A DNA stretch of 64,000 nucleotides from Flavobacterium luteum (GTDB lineage: Bacteria > Bacteroidota > Bacteroidia > Flavobacteriales > Flavobacteriaceae), in contig NZ_WAEM01000009.1 of the NCBI RefSeq assembly GCF_008806775.1, positions 27,437 through 91,436 of the forward strand, given 5' to 3'. Numbering within the stretch: position 1 is the stretch's first letter; each line of letters starts with the position of its first letter. Below the pieces are notes generated by a model, which worked only from the letters and a program-made list of their open reading frames with translations, searched no databases and was not told where the DNA came from. The translations under genes and the position numbers were made by a program. This document shows positions 54,311-64,000 of this stretch, in pieces.

Positions 54311-55591
54311 TTATGCTTTTAAATTATCGAAAACTGCTTTCAAATCTTCTTTTAAATCTTCTATATCTTCTAAACCAACTGAAAGTCTAATCAAATCTTT
54401 CGTAACTCCTGTAGCGACTTGTTCGTCATCGGACAATTGCTGGTGGGTTGTACTTGCAGGATGAATAATTAGTGATTTTGTATCCCCTATATTAGCTAAA
54501 AGAGAGAATAATTTAGTTTCGTCGGCTACTTTTTTGGCGGCTTCAAAACCTCCTTTTAAACCAAAAGTAAGCAATCCGTTTTGTCCTTTTGGCAAATATT
54601 CTTTTGCTAATTCATAGTACTTACTCGATTGTAAACCAGGGTAATTAACCCAAGAAACAACATCTTGTTTTTCCAGCCATTTTGCTAACTCAAGTCCATT
54701 TTCACTATGTTTTTGAACCCTAACTGGCAACGTTTCTAATCCTTGAATAATTTGAAAGGCATTAAATGGGCTCAAAGCAGCACCATAATCACGTAATCCT
54801 TCAATTCTAACTTTGGCTATAAATGCGGCATTACCTAATGCTTGATGGTAAACCAAACCATGGTATCCAGCAGATGGCTCTGTAAATTCAGGAAATCTTC
54901 CGCTACTCCAATCAAATGTTCCTGCATCAATAATTGCTCCCCCTAATGAAGTTCCATTGCCTGAAATATATTTTGTCAAAGAATGAATGACAATATTGGC
55001 ACCAAATTCAATTGGATTTAACAAATAGGGAGAGGGAACCGTATTATCAACAATAAATGGCACTTTAAAAGCCTTAGCTTCAGCTGAAATAGCTTTTAAA
55101 TCTAAAACATCTAATTTTGGATTTCCTAAAGATTCTGCAAAGAAAACTTTTGTGTTTTCTTTTGCCGCTTTTGTAAAATTTGCTGCGTCAGATGCATCAA
55201 TAAAAGTGGTTGTAATTCCTAATCTTGGCAACGTTACATTCAACAAATTATAGGTTCCACCATATAAACTACTAGAAGCCACAATATGATCACCTGCTTT
55301 AAGCAATACCAACAAGGAAGTTGCAATTGCAGCAGTGCCAGATGCAGTAACTACAGCTGCTATTCCTCCTTCAAGCGAAGCAAGACGTTGCTCTAAAATA
55401 TCATTGGTAGGATTGTTTAGTCTTGTGTATATAAAACCCGCTTCGGCAAGACCAAATAATTTGGCTGCATGTTCTGAATTGTTAAAAACATAAGATGATG
55501 TTTGATAAATAGGAACGGCTCTAGTTCCAGCAGTTTTGGTAACATCGTGTCCAGCATGTAAAGCATTTGTTGCAAATTTTGTTGTACTCAT
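54311..55591 (-). CDS. metY: O-acetylhomoserine sulfhydrylase (MetY type)
   Basis: A 426-residue PLP enzyme of the Cys/Met family that makes homocysteine from O-acetylhomoserine and sulfide. The N-terminal FATNALHAGHDVTKTAGTRA and YTRLNNPTNDILEQRLA segments and the longer length distinguish MetY from MetB/MetZ. The PLP lysine is in HSLTKYISGNGTSLGG. Its partner substrates come from the neighbouring genes: acyl-homoserine from the metX fusion and sulfide from the cys operon. A 500-base region upstream contains a structured leader with its own terminator. Confidence 0.92.
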   Translation of the reverse strand: MSTTKFATNALHAGHDVTKTAGTRAVPIYQTSSYVFNNSEHAAKLFGLAEAGFIYTRLNNPTNDILEQRLASLEGGIAAVVTASGTAAIATSLLVLLKAGDHIVASSSLYGGTYNLLNVTLPRLGITTTFIDASDAANFTKAAKENTKVFFAESLGNPKLDVLDLKAISAEAKAFKVPFIVDNTVPSPYLLNPIEFGANIVIHSLTKYISGNGTSLGGAIIDAGTFDWSSGRFPEFTEPSAGYHGLVYHQALGNAAFIAKVRIEGLRDYGAALSPFNAFQIIQGLETLPVRVQKHSENGLELAKWLEKQDVVSWVNYPGLQSSKYYELAKEYLPKGQNGLLTFGLKGGFEAAKKVADETKLFSLLANIGDTKSLIIHPASTTHQQLSDDEQVATGVTKDLIRLSVGLEDIEDLKEDLKAVFDNLKA

Positions 55592-56092
55592 GATTATTTT
55601 TTATTTATGTTTAATTTTGTTTTTAATTTTAAAAACTAAAACCCCTTTTAGATTGGAATCCAAAAGCGATATTAGCTGAAAACCTTTTCTTTTGGAATTA
55701 ACACACGTAATTTTACATTGTCCTACTAATACATATCATTGATTTGACAGTAGAAGAATTTATTTGTTTCTGTTTTAAGGCATTCATTTTTAAATAGTGT
55801 CTTTTGAATAAAATCTAAAAAAGCCTCCGAATTTTCGGGAGGCTTTTGCTATTTGTTTTTTAAAATTTAAGCAATAGTCTACCCTCAAGATATCTCCTGA
55901 ATGGCTTTCGACGTATAACATATATTTGAATTCATTTGTTTTTTTTATGTTAAACAAATTTGCAAACTAATGTCTATCTATCCAAATTAAATTATAAAAT
56001 TTAATAAAGTTATAACATTGTTTTAAAGCAATTCGTTTTACAAACAAATCATTTGTACTTAATTTTAACATCAAAAATCTGTAAAGAATAAT
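55592..56092. other. Long gene-free region between metY and metK
   Basis: This 500-base stretch carries no convincing reading frame. It contains the structured candidate RNA at 55817-55912 and a hairpin at 55659-55696 (TCCAAAAG/CTTTTGGA) in the presumed metY leader. The rest is A/T-rich DNA. No exact TAnnTTTG promoter for metY was found. Confidence 0.6.
55817..55912 (-). ncRNA. Candidate structured leader RNA or sRNA with terminator, upstream of metY
   Basis: Reading on the minus strand: a hairpin closed by GTC (55912-55910)/GAC (55879-55877) with an internal GAAAG loop, then CC/GG, then TTCAGGA-GATA-TCTTGAG as a 7-bp apical stem. About 30 unpaired A/T-rich bases follow, then a strong intrinsic terminator (GCCTCC.../...GGAGGC and TTTTTT, 55847-55817). 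The terminator ends 225 bases before the metY ATG. The layout is that of an attenuator-type leader or a free small RNA. It does not match SAM-I, SAM-II or other riboswitch cores known to me. Confidence 0.45.
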
Positions 56093-56121
56093 TTGCAATT
56101 CAAAATGGTTTCATACATTTG
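56093..56121 (+). promoter_or_regulatory. Promoter of metK
   Basis: TTG (56093-56095), 18 bases, TACATTTG (56114-56121). Predicted start near 56128, five bases before the first riboswitch stem. Confidence 0.72.
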
Positions 56122-56132
56122 CACCCGAATAC

Positions 56133-56227
56133 AAGAGGAAAAATTTGAACTGATTGCAACCTCTTCATAATGAAAGGAATTCATTATGAGTACTGAAAAA
56201 ATTTCAGTAGTAAAAATGCTAAAGCAG
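56133..56227 (+). promoter_or_regulatory. SAM-II riboswitch, long-loop variant, upstream of metK
   Basis: P1 is AAGAGG (56133-56138) with CCTCTT (56160-56165). The loop between them, ATTTGAACTGATTGCAA, closely follows the SAM-II loop (consensus-like ATTTAACCGTATTGCAA). After P1, two extra hairpins are inserted: CATAATGAA/TTCATTATG (56166-56188) and ACTGAAA/TTTCAGT (56192-56208). The 3' pseudoknot strand AATGCTAAAGCAG (56215-56227) then matches the SAM-II ATGTAGCTAAA element, with CTG (56150-56152) facing CAG (56225-56227). Inserted hairpins between P1 and the 3' strand are the hallmark of the long-loop SAM-II group reported from Bacteroidota. Confidence 0.85.
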
Positions 56228-56262
56228 AAATTCTCCTTTAGTCCTTTTTAGCAATTTTTTTT
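56217..56262 (+). terminator. Intrinsic terminator overlapping the SAM-II 3' strand
   Basis: TGCTAAA (56217-56223) pairs with TTTAGCA (56247-56253), followed by eight T's. The 5' arm is the same sequence that forms the riboswitch pseudoknot, so the two folds exclude each other. A second, shorter alternative hairpin CTAAAG/CTTTAG (56219-56224/56236-56241) competes as well. Confidence 0.65.
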
Positions 56263-56291
56263 CTCAATTAATTTTAAATACTATAATTATT

Positions 56292-57542
56292 ATGGCTTAT
56301 TTATTTACGTCTGAATCTGTAAGTGAAGGACATCCAGACAAAATTGCAGATCAAATTTCGGATGCATTAATTGATAACTTTCTAGCATTTGATGCTGACT
56401 CTAAAGTAGCGTGTGAAACTTTAGTTACAACTGGGCAAGTCATTTTGGCTGGGGAAGTAAAATCAAATACCTATTTAGATGTGCAACAAATTGCTCGTGA
56501 TGTTATTCGTAAAATTGGATATACCAAAAGCGAATACATGTTCGAGGCTAATTCTTGTGGTATTCTTTCAGCGATTCACGAACAATCTGCAGATATTAAC
56601 CAAGGAGTAGATCGAAAAAATCCAGAAGAGCAAGGTGCGGGTGACCAAGGAATGATGTTTGGCTATGCGACAAATGAAACCGAAAATTACATGCCACTGG
56701 CGCTTGATTTATCGCATAAATTATTGCAAGAATTAGCGATATTACGACGTGAAAATAAAGAAATTACCTATTTACGTCCAGATGCAAAATCACAGGTTAC
56801 TTTAGAATACAGTGATGACAACGTTCCAACACGTATTGATGCCATTGTGATTTCTACTCAACATGACGATTTTGATGAAGAAGCTACTATGCTTGCTAAA
56901 ATCAAAAAAGATATTGTTGAAATTTTGATTCCAAGAATCATTGCTAAAAATCCAAAACACGCTCATTTATTTAATGATAAAATTCAATACCACATTAACC
57001 CAACAGGAAAATTCGTAATCGGAGGCCCTCACGGAGACACTGGTTTAACTGGCAGAAAAATCATTGTAGATACTTATGGGGGAAAAGGTGCTCACGGTGG
57101 TGGTGCATTCTCAGGGAAAGACCCAAGTAAAGTAGACCGAAGTGCTGCGTATGCTACAAGACACATAGCAAAAAACTTAGTTGCGGCTGGTGTTGCTTCA
57201 GAAATATTGGTTCAAGTCTCATATGCTATTGGTGTTGCTAAACCAATGGGTATTTTTATTGACACCTACGGAACATCGAAAGTAGATTTAACAAATGGTG
57301 AAATCGCAAAAAAAGTAGAAGCTATTTTTGATATGCGCCCTTACTTTATTGAGCAACGTTTAAAATTAAGAAATCCTATTTATAGCGAAACTGCCGCTTA
57401 CGGACATATGGGACGAACTCCAGAAATGGTAACTAAAACGTTCTCAGCTCCTGGCGGAAACGAAAAAACGGTAACGGTCGAATTATTTACTTGGGAAAAA
57501 TTAGATTTTGTAGAACAGGTAAAAATTGCTTTTGGAATCTAA
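56292..57542 (+). CDS. metK: S-adenosylmethionine synthetase
   Basis: A 416-residue tetrameric cytosolic enzyme that makes SAM from ATP and methionine. Signatures are [18 protein letters not shown] at the N-terminus, [12 protein letters not shown] (methionine loop), and [19 protein letters not shown] (phosphate-binding). All catalytic segments are intact. It is the only methionine gene on the plus strand in the cluster, and it lies directly behind a SAM-II riboswitch, consistent with feedback by its own product. It ends in a strong terminator. Confidence 0.97.
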   Translation: MAYLFTSESVSEGHPDKIADQISDALIDNFLAFDADSKVACETLVTTGQVILAGEVKSNTYLDVQQIARDVIRKIGYTKSEYMFEANSCGILSAIHEQSADINQGVDRKNPEEQGAGDQGMMFGYATNETENYMPLALDLSHKLLQELAILRRENKEITYLRPDAKSQVTLEYSDDNVPTRIDAIVISTQHDDFDEEATMLAKIKKDIVEILIPRIIAKNPKHAHLFNDKIQYHINPTGKFVIGGPHGDTGLTGRKIIVDTYGGKGAHGGGAFSGKDPSKVDRSAAYATRHIAKNLVAAGVASEILVQVSYAIGVAKPMGIFIDTYGTSKVDLTNGEIAKKVEAIFDMRPYFIEQRLKLRNPIYSETAAYGHMGRTPEMVTKTFSAPGGNEKTVTVELFTWEKLDFVEQVKIAFGI

Positions 57543-57562
57543 TCTATACTTAAACTATTATG

Positions 57563-57594
57563 AAAATCCAGTTCTTTGATCTGGATTTTTTTTT
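57563..57594 (+). terminator. Intrinsic terminator of metK
   Basis: AAAATCCAG (57563-57571) pairs with CTGGATTTT (57581-57589), followed by further T's. Confidence 0.85.
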
Positions 57595-57645
57595 GTTCTT
57601 TAAAGTAATTAAAAGTCCTTAAAATTCTTCTGTCTAAAAAAACTA

Positions 57646-57999
57646 TTATGCTATTGTAGAACTATAGTTTGATGCTTTTTTCAAAAAAGCTTTAATCAAC
57701 AAACGGTTTGGAGCAATTCCTGAATTAATCATTTGTTTTTTCTGGCTTGTTGCAGCATCTCCTGATTGATTTGCGTTTGGAGTTTGTTTTGTTCCCATGA
57801 ACCAAGAAACAAAATTCATTGAAGTATTAGTAGTTACATTACTTTGTGTAGCAACAACTGTAGTTTCTGGTGTAACAACTTCATCTTTGTTTTGTCCTAT
57901 CATTGTAAAACTAGATGCTACTAGCAAAACAAATAAAACAACCATTCTAATTCCTGAGAAAGAATTTTGAGTTGTGGTGTTTTGAGTTGCTGTTTTCAT
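57646..57999 (-). CDS. Small exported or membrane-anchored protein of unknown function
   Basis: A 117-residue protein starting at ATG 57999. A longer reading to 58092 is ruled out because it would begin upstream of the predicted transcription start. A hydrophobic segment (IRMVVLFVLLVASSFTMIG, about residues 18-36) is followed by a Thr/Val-rich linker and a basic C-terminal part (APNRLLIKAFLKKASNYSS). No domain is recognised. It lies downstream of the giant surface-protein gene on the same strand but has its own promoter, so a link to that protein is only positional. Confidence 0.65.
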   Translation of the reverse strand: MKTATQNTTTQNSFSGIRMVVLFVLLVASSFTMIGQNKDEVVTPETTVVATQSNVTTNTSMNFVSWFMGTKQTPNANQSGDAATSQKKQMINSGIAPNRLLIKAFLKKASNYSSTIA

Positions 58000-58038
58000 C
58001 TTTTTTGTTTTAGGTATTGTTTCGTTTCTAATACAAGT

Positions 58039-58069
58039 CAAAGATAGGCCAGCACTTAGCCTACTCCAA
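58039..58069 (-). promoter_or_regulatory. Promoter of the small membrane protein gene
   Basis: On the minus strand TTG (58069-58067), 20 bases, TATCTTTG (58046-58039). Predicted start near 58032, about 33 bases before ATG 57999. Confidence 0.65.
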
Positions 58070-58215
58070 TTATTTTCGTTGAAGTACTGCAATACTCGTT
58101 CAAGTTACAAAAACAGTAATTTTGGAGTATTTCGGCTAAAAAAGATGCACTTCATCGACTGTGTTTAGGCACTTCATCGGTGAAATACCTATCACTTTTT
58201 AGATTTTATGCATAA

Positions 58216-58247
58216 AAAAAGCCCTTTCGTGACCGAAAGGGCTTTTT
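58216..58247 (-). terminator. Intrinsic terminator of the giant surface-protein gene
   Basis: AAAAAGCCCTTTCG/CGAAAGGGCTTTTT with a 4-base loop, T-rich on the minus strand, 20 bases after the stop codon. Confidence 0.88.
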
Positions 58248-58266
58248 AGAATAAAAAAGATACTTT

Positions 58267-61200
58267 TTAGTTGATTACTTTTTTGGTAACTACTGCATCA
58301 GTGTCTGAAGTGATTTTTACAATTAATACCTGTTGGGTAGTTCCTGCATACAGTTTAACTTGTGAGGCATTGATATTGGTTTTTGATGCCAACAAACGTC
58401 CTCGAATATCATAGATTTTTACATTTGACATTTGGACTGTACCTGTATTAATAACTACATCTTGATTCTGTTTATATACCACTACACTGTTTGGATTAAA
58501 CTGTGAATCAATTGTGCTCAGTGGACTTTCATAAACCACTTCAAAACGATCGGTGAACGTTCCAGATTCTGATCCAAAAATATATGGTCCCGTTTTTAAG
58601 TTATGAATAACATTTGTCAATTTGTCTTTTATAAATACATCTTGTGTTCCAAACAAGCCATCAAATTGTTCGATTGTTATTGTATATTCATCTGCTGTTT
58701 CTATCTTGTATTGTAATGGGACTACATCTGAAATATCGAACTCTGGTCGTCCTTGAATTCTATATGGCGCTCCTTCTATACTACTACAAAAATAATCATT
58801 GTCAATAGAATCAAGTTCACCGTCAATTCCTGGATCTACTCCCAAGGTATACTCTGTTGAGTATCCTACTAACATTTGACTGTAGAAACCATTGTTGCTT
58901 GTTACTGTCAACTTATAAAGACTAGGATCACTAGTAATAGTCTTGCTGCCAGTTCTAAAGAATTGGTTGCTGTTATTAACACCTCTTCGCATTGCATTGG
59001 TAAATACTAAATTTGCAGCATTTGTAGCTTTTACAAAAAAGCCTTGGCCTACATTGATAACCCATGTATTTGCTGCATTATTTGCTGTGTTAAAATAATT
59101 GAAAGTATTGGTTGTTCCTCCTCCTGGTGCACTATTAGCAACATAGCCTAATTTTGTTAAAGTAGCATAACTCGTTTGAGTTTGATCATTCTTCTTTCTC
59201 CAAAAATAAAGTGTTCCCGTTATATTTGAAAGATTTGCATCTATAAAATTATGAACGTTTATTTGAGATGGATACGGATTTCCTGTTGCGTTAAAGCCAT
59301 AACCTATAGTTGGTGTTCCTCCCATGCTCATTGGGAATGTTATTGTACCACTATTAGGCTTCCCTGTAAATACGCCATTATAAATAGCAGGTGTTGTTGA
59401 GGAGTAATCCTTAGGCACACGTATTAAATATCCTTTGGCTACTGTAAAGTTATTACTAGAAGCTATAGGACTATACTGATTGGTTGGAGTGTCATATACA
59501 TAAAAACGATTCCCAAGGGTTCTAGGTGAAAATGCATACAAGTTTTGATTCTCAACTGGTGAGGACCACAATGTATAATCTAACAAGTACAAGGATGAAC
59601 TATTTCGATTCACTTGTATACTTCCTGTATTTGGATTCGTAGTACCTCCCGTTTGAACTAAATTAGAATCATTCTGTAAAGTAAAGCTACTGCCATTCTC
59701 AACCGTCAAAGCACCACTCAAAGTAACTTTAAATGTTGAAGGGATAGTTACTATAGCATTGTTGTTTACCGTCAAGGTACAAGCCGTAATATTAGCAAAT
59801 TGATTATAGTTCGATGTAACAACTGCTGTGCTGGTGTCTCCTGGTGTTCCACCTATCCAAGAAGTTCCATTCCAAGTAGAGGTACCGCCGATAGCTACAG
59901 TTTTCGCATCAGATGCCACAGAAGAACAAGCTTTAGAACTAGTAACAGACACCAAGGTATAGGTGGTGGCAGCTGTTGGTGATACTGTAATGTTAGCGCC
60001 ACTAGTATAACTATTAACCGTAACATTAGTTGCCAAAACACTATCATTATATACTACTGTATATGGCCCAACGGTATAAGGACTATCACCTCCTCCTATG
60101 GCAACTTGCAAATTGGCACTAGTATTAGCACAAATAGTAGCTGCAGAAGTAGTAAGTGCGCTTGTCATGGCTGGCGGAGTATAAACCGTAAAATCCCCAA
60201 AAGCACTTAAACCAGTTTTAGAAATAATTCTACTGGTTTGATCTACATCATCCATACAATACCAATCAGATGATAAATAGCGACCTCCAAAATAATTTGC
60301 AACTGTTCCATTCTCATCAGCAGCTAAATAAGTAAACGAAGCTGTACATGATGGACTAGCGATTGTTGAGGTTACCGGCCAATAACGAGTTATATAATCT
60401 GTTATACCAACATTAATATTTGGATGTTTGGCATCTTGAACTCTTACTCCAACATATCCTGACGGACTTCCTGAGAAAGCTAAAGTAGCAGGACTGTATT
60501 CTGCAGTACCCACATTATCTCCTATTGGGAAAGTAAAAGAACCCGCAGCTGAAAACGTTTTTCTCAACTCACCAGTACCACTGGCTATAATCATTTTTGT
60601 AGCATCAGGTGATGTAACAGCAATAGAGCCTGATCCTCCAATAGTCATATTGGCTGAACCTAAATTTAGGGTTCCTGCTGTCAAGGTAGCAGTATTAGAA
60701 ATAGCTACATCACTACCTAAGTTAAATCCAGCTGTTGGATAGGTTGGCGCAGAAATGGTTCTATTAAGAGTTAAGTATTTCAAATTATTGGTAACTCCTG
60801 GGGTTGAATTGTCAAAATTAATCGTTCCAATTTCTCCAATACCCAAAATGGATAATTCAGAATCATTAGTTCCTCCTTTAAACTTTCCGTCTCCAATAAC
60901 GGTATTATAAACCCCTGAGGTACCCACTGTTAATTTAAAACCATTCAAATCGATGATGTCAGTAGCAGCATAAAAAACAACTGCACTACCTCCTTGAGGA
61001 CCACCTATTAATAATTCTTTATTTAAAAGAACTGGATTGGTACTGCCGCTTTTGGCAACAACCACATAATCTATATTTAGTGTACCAGGAGCAGAACCTC
61101 TAACATCTTGTATACCTGACCCCGTAAAGAAAACGGCTCTTTGATTACTAACAAAAGAAGCATCATCTTGAAAATCAGCAGTTACTTCCAAATCTCCACC

Positions 61201-64000
61201 ATAATTTCCATTAAAAGGAGGAGTAGCATTTAAATCTCCTGATAAAGCTGTAGTCGATTTTCTTCCCTCAGTTGTTGTGTCTCCATTGAAAAAATTAGTA
61301 CATTTTAATCGAGTATTGGTATCTCCTTTTAATTCTATTCTTCCTTTGTTAATAATATCTCCGCCTATCTCAACACCAACTCCAGTTGTTCCAGAGACTA
61401 TTGCTGGACTAGCAGTATACAAATCGGTAATACGAAATTTACTACAGTTGGCGCAGCCCAAAGTCCCTGATGTAGCTGCTCCTAAAATAGTTAAATCTCC
61501 TGCTATTTTTCTAAAGGTATCACTACCATTAGCTACTTCAAGAGTAGTTTGATTTTGTACAATCACATCGTTTGGATATCCCGCTCCACTGGTAGCGTTC
61601 CATTCCAAATCTCTATTTCGGGTTCCTCCACTGTTGTAAATCAAGGTAGAAGTAGTACTATAAATTGGTGGGTTGGTATTTACAAAACAGCTAGTATTAC
61701 TGTTTATAGACAATATACCATTTAAAGTGGTTATTGGCGTACCTCCTGATAGTCCAAAATCAAGATTACCGTTGGTATTTAAATTCACTGTAACCGTAGC
61801 TCCTAGACTTAGAAATCCTGTACCGCTATTGTTACCAATAAATTTATATTGATTAATTTCAATAGTCCCATTCGGTGAAGATAGTGATGAAATAATACTT
61901 CTAGCACCATTTACATAAATAGAACCTCCACTATTATTAAGGGTCAATGACCTTCCATTCAAATCCAATCCTCCAACGTTATTCAATTGCAATACACGTC
62001 CTGTAGCAGTGTTTAAAGTAATATTTGTTGTGCTTTCAATCACAACATTACCACTTGTAGCTTTATCAATTATTAGGTAATCAAAAAACACGGTTCCTCC
62101 TCCAGTTTTTGTTACCGTTTGGTCTCCAGTAGCTGCTGTAAAGAATACTGCTTTTCCATTATTAGTTTGAACACCGTTGGCACCTACCGTCCAATTGCCT
62201 CTGGTTTTTACATCTCCTCCCAAACTCATCGTACCATTAATCAATACATCTCCTAGTACCGTTAATGTATTTGAAGTGGTATTCAGAGTATTATTTAAGT
62301 CAATGGTTAGATTTCCAGAACATTGGGCAACCGTGCTCAACATATTTAAGGTAGTAAAAGTGCCATTAGCTGAAATTTGAACGTTGACTGGATAACCAGC
62401 TCCTGAAGTTGCGGTAGTCCACTCCAGATTTCTATTATAAGGACCCCCTGTAGAATACTGTAATAAACTATTAAACAAATATGTTGGAGAATTAGTAGTA
62501 ACTGCTCCATTGGTCGAGATTGTCAATCTTGTTTTAATAGAAACTGCGTTACTAAAAGAAACAGAGCCACTTAAATTGATATTATTAAATTCAACTGTTC
62601 CTATGATAGTCCCACTTCCAAAAAAGTTTACTGTTCCGTTACCAGGAACAAATGAAGCACTATTACTAAATGTCGAAGTAGTTGCTAATGTAAGTGAAGA
62701 TGCATTTGACATGGTAAGTGTCCCTGAAGTAATGGTTAAATTTCTACAGTTTGCAGCAGTTGTTCCGCTAAACCCAATTTCAGGTGAATTAGTTGCTGAT
62801 ACAATTAATGCATCAGTAGATGAATTTGGCACAGCATTGCAACTCCAGTTAGTAGCATCATTCCAATCTTTGCTGGTTGTTCCTGTCCATGTGTTCGTTG
62901 CACTGACAGTAATTATAGCGTCAGTAAACGAAGCAGAACACGGAGAATTGCTTATTGTCCATCTTACTGTATATGATCCTGCTCCTCCTGCTGGTGTAAA
63001 TACTGCAGTTGGATTACTTAAACTACTAAATTGACTTGTTAATATATTTGGTCCACTCACTACACTCCAAGCGCCTGTGCCAACTGAAGGAGTATTCCCT
63101 AATAAATTAGCAGTTCCTGTAAAACAAATGGTTTGAGCGGAAGAGTTGGTAGCAGTGGTTGGTGCTGCTGATACGTTTGCTGAACCACTTACATAAGTTG
63201 TTCCATTCCAAGCACCTAAAGTGCCATCCGATTTATAGCCTCCATAATACCAAGCACATCCGTTCAATCGATATCTAAAAGTAAAGTAATACGGTCCCGT
63301 ACTTGGAGGAGTAAAATTATAAGTATACTCATCATTAGAGGGTTTATCACTTCCAAAAGTGGCATCTGCCCATGTCCATGAATTTAAAGTAACCGAAGGA
63401 TCGTTATTAGTTGTATTATAACCAAATTGGGCTTGTATTCCGGTTCCACTTCCCGTGGTAATATTAGTTAATCCTGCTTTATAAACTTGTCCAAAAACGG
63501 TAAACGAACTTCCGTTACATACCTGTTGTGCACTCGGAGAAGCTGACCAATATTGCAAGTTAACTCCATCTATTGTTCCAGAAGTAACTGTAATCGTTGC
63601 ATCGGCAAAAGAGCTACACGCGCCATTGGTTATGGTCCATCTCAAAATATACGAACCTCCTCCACCTGCAGGTGTAAAAATAGCGGCTGGTAAAGCTGTG
63701 TTGTCAAACTGTGCCGAAGAGATACTTGGACCACTAACTACGCTCCAAGCACTTGTTCCCACTGAAGGAATATTTCCAGTTAAAGTAGCAGTACCTATAG
63801 AACAAATAGTTTGAGTAGAACCATTGGTTGCTGTGGTTGATATAGGGCTTATCGTTACTACATGAGTAGTAGTCGCTGGTCCATTACAACCTGCTGCACT
63901 TGCCGTGATGGTTGTCGTTCCGCTCCAGCCCGCTGCATAGGTAACAGCTCCTGTGGATGAATTTATACTATTGCCTGAAAAAGCTACCGTAGTAGCATCT
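58267..64000 (-). CDS. Giant type IX-secreted, repeat-containing surface protein (N-terminus outside the window)
   Basis: The frame is open from the right edge of the window, giving at least 1910 residues. The C-terminus is a T9SS type A sorting domain of about 75 residues ([51 protein letters not shown]), which directs export through the type IX system and anchoring or release at the surface. The rest is rich in Thr, Ser, Gly and Asn. It includes two Ig/PKD-like repeats of about 85 residues (AWSVVSGP...FTPAGG...VRWTISN) and a repeated filament-like segment with LEW-x-x-x-TSGAGYP. A bacterial Ig-like stretch ([17 protein letters not shown]) precedes a conserved region shared by such proteins ([13 protein letters not shown]). 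Likely an adhesin or gliding-related surface protein. GTG 63762 is internal, not the start. Confidence 0.88.
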   Translation of the reverse strand, partial: DATTVAFSGNSINSSTGAVTYAAGWSGTTTITASAAGCNGPATTTHVVTISPISTTATNGSTQTICSIGTATLTGNIPSVGTSAWSVVSGPSISSAQFDNTALPAAIFTPAGGGGSYILRWTITNGACSSFADATITVTSGTIDGVNLQYWSASPSAQQVCNGSSFTVFGQVYKAGLTNITTGSGTGIQAQFGYNTTNNDPSVTLNSWTWADATFGSDKPSNDEYTYNFTPPSTGPYYFTFRYRLNGCAWYYGGYKSDGTLGAWNGTTYVSGSANVSAAPTTATNSSAQTICFTGTANLLGNTPSVGTGAWSVVSGPNILTSQFSSLSNPTAVFTPAGGAGSYTVRWTISNSPCSASFTDAIITVSATNTWTGTTSKDWNDATNWSCNAVPNSSTDALIVSATNSPEIGFSGTTAANCRNLTITSGTLTMSNASSLTLATTSTFSNSASFVPGNGTVNFFGSGTIIGTVEFNNINLSGSVSFSNAVSIKTRLTISTNGAVTTNSPTYLFNSLLQYSTGGPYNRNLEWTTATSGAGYPVNVQISANGTFTTLNMLSTVAQCSGNLTIDLNNTLNTTSNTLTVLGDVLINGTMSLGGDVKTRGNWTVGANGVQTNNGKAVFFTAATGDQTVTKTGGGTVFFDYLIIDKATSGNVVIESTTNITLNTATGRVLQLNNVGGLDLNGRSLTLNNSGGSIYVNGARSIISSLSSPNGTIEINQYKFIGNNSGTGFLSLGATVTVNLNTNGNLDFGLSGGTPITTLNGILSINSNTSCFVNTNPPIYSTTSTLIYNSGGTRNRDLEWNATSGAGYPNDVIVQNQTTLEVANGSDTFRKIAGDLTILGAATSGTLGCANCSKFRITDLYTASPAIVSGTTGVGVEIGGDIINKGRIELKGDTNTRLKCTNFFNGDTTTEGRKSTTALSGDLNATPPFNGNYGGDLEVTADFQDDASFVSNQRAVFFTGSGIQDVRGSAPGTLNIDYVVVAKSGSTNPVLLNKELLIGGPQGGSAVVFYAATDIIDLNGFKLTVGTSGVYNTVIGDGKFKGGTNDSELSILGIGEIGTINFDNSTPGVTNNLKYLTLNRTISAPTYPTAGFNLGSDVAISNTATLTAGTLNLGSANMTIGGSGSIAVTSPDATKMIIASGTGELRKTFSAAGSFTFPIGDNVGTAEYSPATLAFSGSPSGYVGVRVQDAKHPNINVGITDYITRYWPVTSTIASPSCTASFTYLAADENGTVANYFGGRYLSSDWYCMDDVDQTSRIISKTGLSAFGDFTVYTPPAMTSALTTSAATICANTSANLQVAIGGGDSPYTVGPYTVVYNDSVLATNVTVNSYTSGANITVSPTAATTYTLVSVTSSKACSSVASDAKTVAIGGTSTWNGTSWIGGTPGDTSTAVVTSNYNQFANITACTLTVNNNAIVTIPSTFKVTLSGALTVENGSSFTLQNDSNLVQTGGTTNPNTGSIQVNRNSSSLYLLDYTLWSSPVENQNLYAFSPRTLGNRFYVYDTPTNQYSPIASSNNFTVAKGYLIRVPKDYSSTTPAIYNGVFTGKPNSGTITFPMSMGGTPTIGYGFNATGNPYPSQINVHNFIDANLSNITGTLYFWRKKNDQTQTSYATLTKLGYVANSAPGGGTTNTFNYFNTANNAANTWVINVGQGFFVKATNAANLVFTNAMRRGVNNSNQFFRTGSKTITSDPSLYKLTVTSNNGFYSQMLVGYSTEYTLGVDPGIDGELDSIDNDYFCSSIEGAPYRIQGRPEFDISDVVPLQYKIETADEYTITIEQFDGLFGTQDVFIKDKLTNVIHNLKTGPYIFGSESGTFTDRFEVVYESPLSTIDSQFNPNSVVVYKQNQDVVINTGTVQMSNVKIYDIRGRLLASKTNINASQVKLYAGTTQQVLIVKITSDTDAVVTKKVIN
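62906..63840 (-). repeat. Two Ig/PKD-like protein repeats within the surface-protein gene
   Basis: Encoded repeats of about 85 residues lie at roughly 63585-63840 and 62906-63165. They share TTATN-x-S-x-QTIC, [14 protein letters not shown]-x-GSY-x-x-RWT and a closing DA-x-ITV. The spacer between them encodes a different, aromatic-rich module ([18 protein letters not shown]). Confidence 0.75.

Noticed and set aside
58000..58092. N-terminal extension of the small membrane protein
   Set aside because: The predicted promoter and start (about 58032) lie inside the extension; ATG 57999 gives a sensible leader.
62510..63034. A 174-codon open frame on the plus strand
   Set aside because: It lies antisense inside the surface-protein gene, whose Thr/Ser/Val-rich codons leave the opposite strand open; no start context, no recognisable protein.

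Overview
The window is AT-rich, densely packed DNA from a member of the Bacteroidota, almost certainly a Flavobacteriaceae bacterium close to Flavobacterium. The evidence is the promoter style (TTG about 17-23 bases before TAnnTTTG, found in front of many genes), a type IX secretion C-terminal tail, TonB-dependent and DUF5686 outer-membrane proteins, the zapA-6S RNA-rny order, a split methionine synthase, and a sulfite reductase carrying a C-terminal HEPN-like domain. No tRNA, rRNA, CRISPR array or prophage was seen.

Layout. 1-7.3 kb: the 3' part of htpG, a secreted M28 peptidase, an HTTM-like membrane protein, a deoxynucleoside kinase with an overlapping secreted-protein gene, and a pair of small paralogous lipoprotein genes, the second frameshifted. 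7.4-19.5 kb (minus strand): membrane-bound and soluble pyrophosphatases side by side, a DUF5686 outer-membrane protein, pdhB, and an apparent operon of M23 peptidase, TonB-dependent receptor and EF-hand lipoprotein. 19.6-22 kb: coiled-coil protein, zapA, 6S RNA and RNase Y. 22-33.8 kb: housekeeping genes (two-component pair, xerD, aroQ, cation efflux protein, murA with Asp in place of the fosfomycin-target Cys, DUF4290, DUF493, recQ, fmt, HU). 33.9-35.2 kb: a decayed IS3-family element.

35.2-57.5 kb is the most coherent part: a sulfur and methionine supercluster. One strand carries metY, a metX-aspartokinase-homoserine dehydrogenase fusion behind a SAM-I riboswitch, an OsmC protein, a metB/metZ-type enzyme, an Rrf2 regulator, a TauE transporter, APS reductase (cysH), cysD, cysN, sulfite reductase, a siroheme-synthase domain protein, a ferredoxin-NADP reductase, the two halves of methionine synthase, and metF. 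The opposite strand carries metK behind a long-loop SAM-II riboswitch whose 3' strand overlaps an intrinsic terminator. Together these genes take up sulfur oxyanions, activate sulfate, reduce it to sulfide, put sulfide on an activated homoserine, methylate homocysteine and make SAM. SAM then feeds back on the first and last steps through two different riboswitch classes. An inverted repeat sits on the predicted transcription start of the cys operon, next to the Rrf2 gene, and is a candidate operator.

57.6-64 kb: a small membrane or secreted protein and the C-terminal 1,900 residues of a giant repeat-containing type IX-secreted surface protein that runs off the window.

Leads judged most worth following: the SAM-II/terminator overlap at metK, the SAM-I-controlled trifunctional fusion with no in-frame ATG start, an unexplained structured leader with its own terminator upstream of metY, the cys operator, and the Cys-rich tail of the membrane pyrophosphatase.
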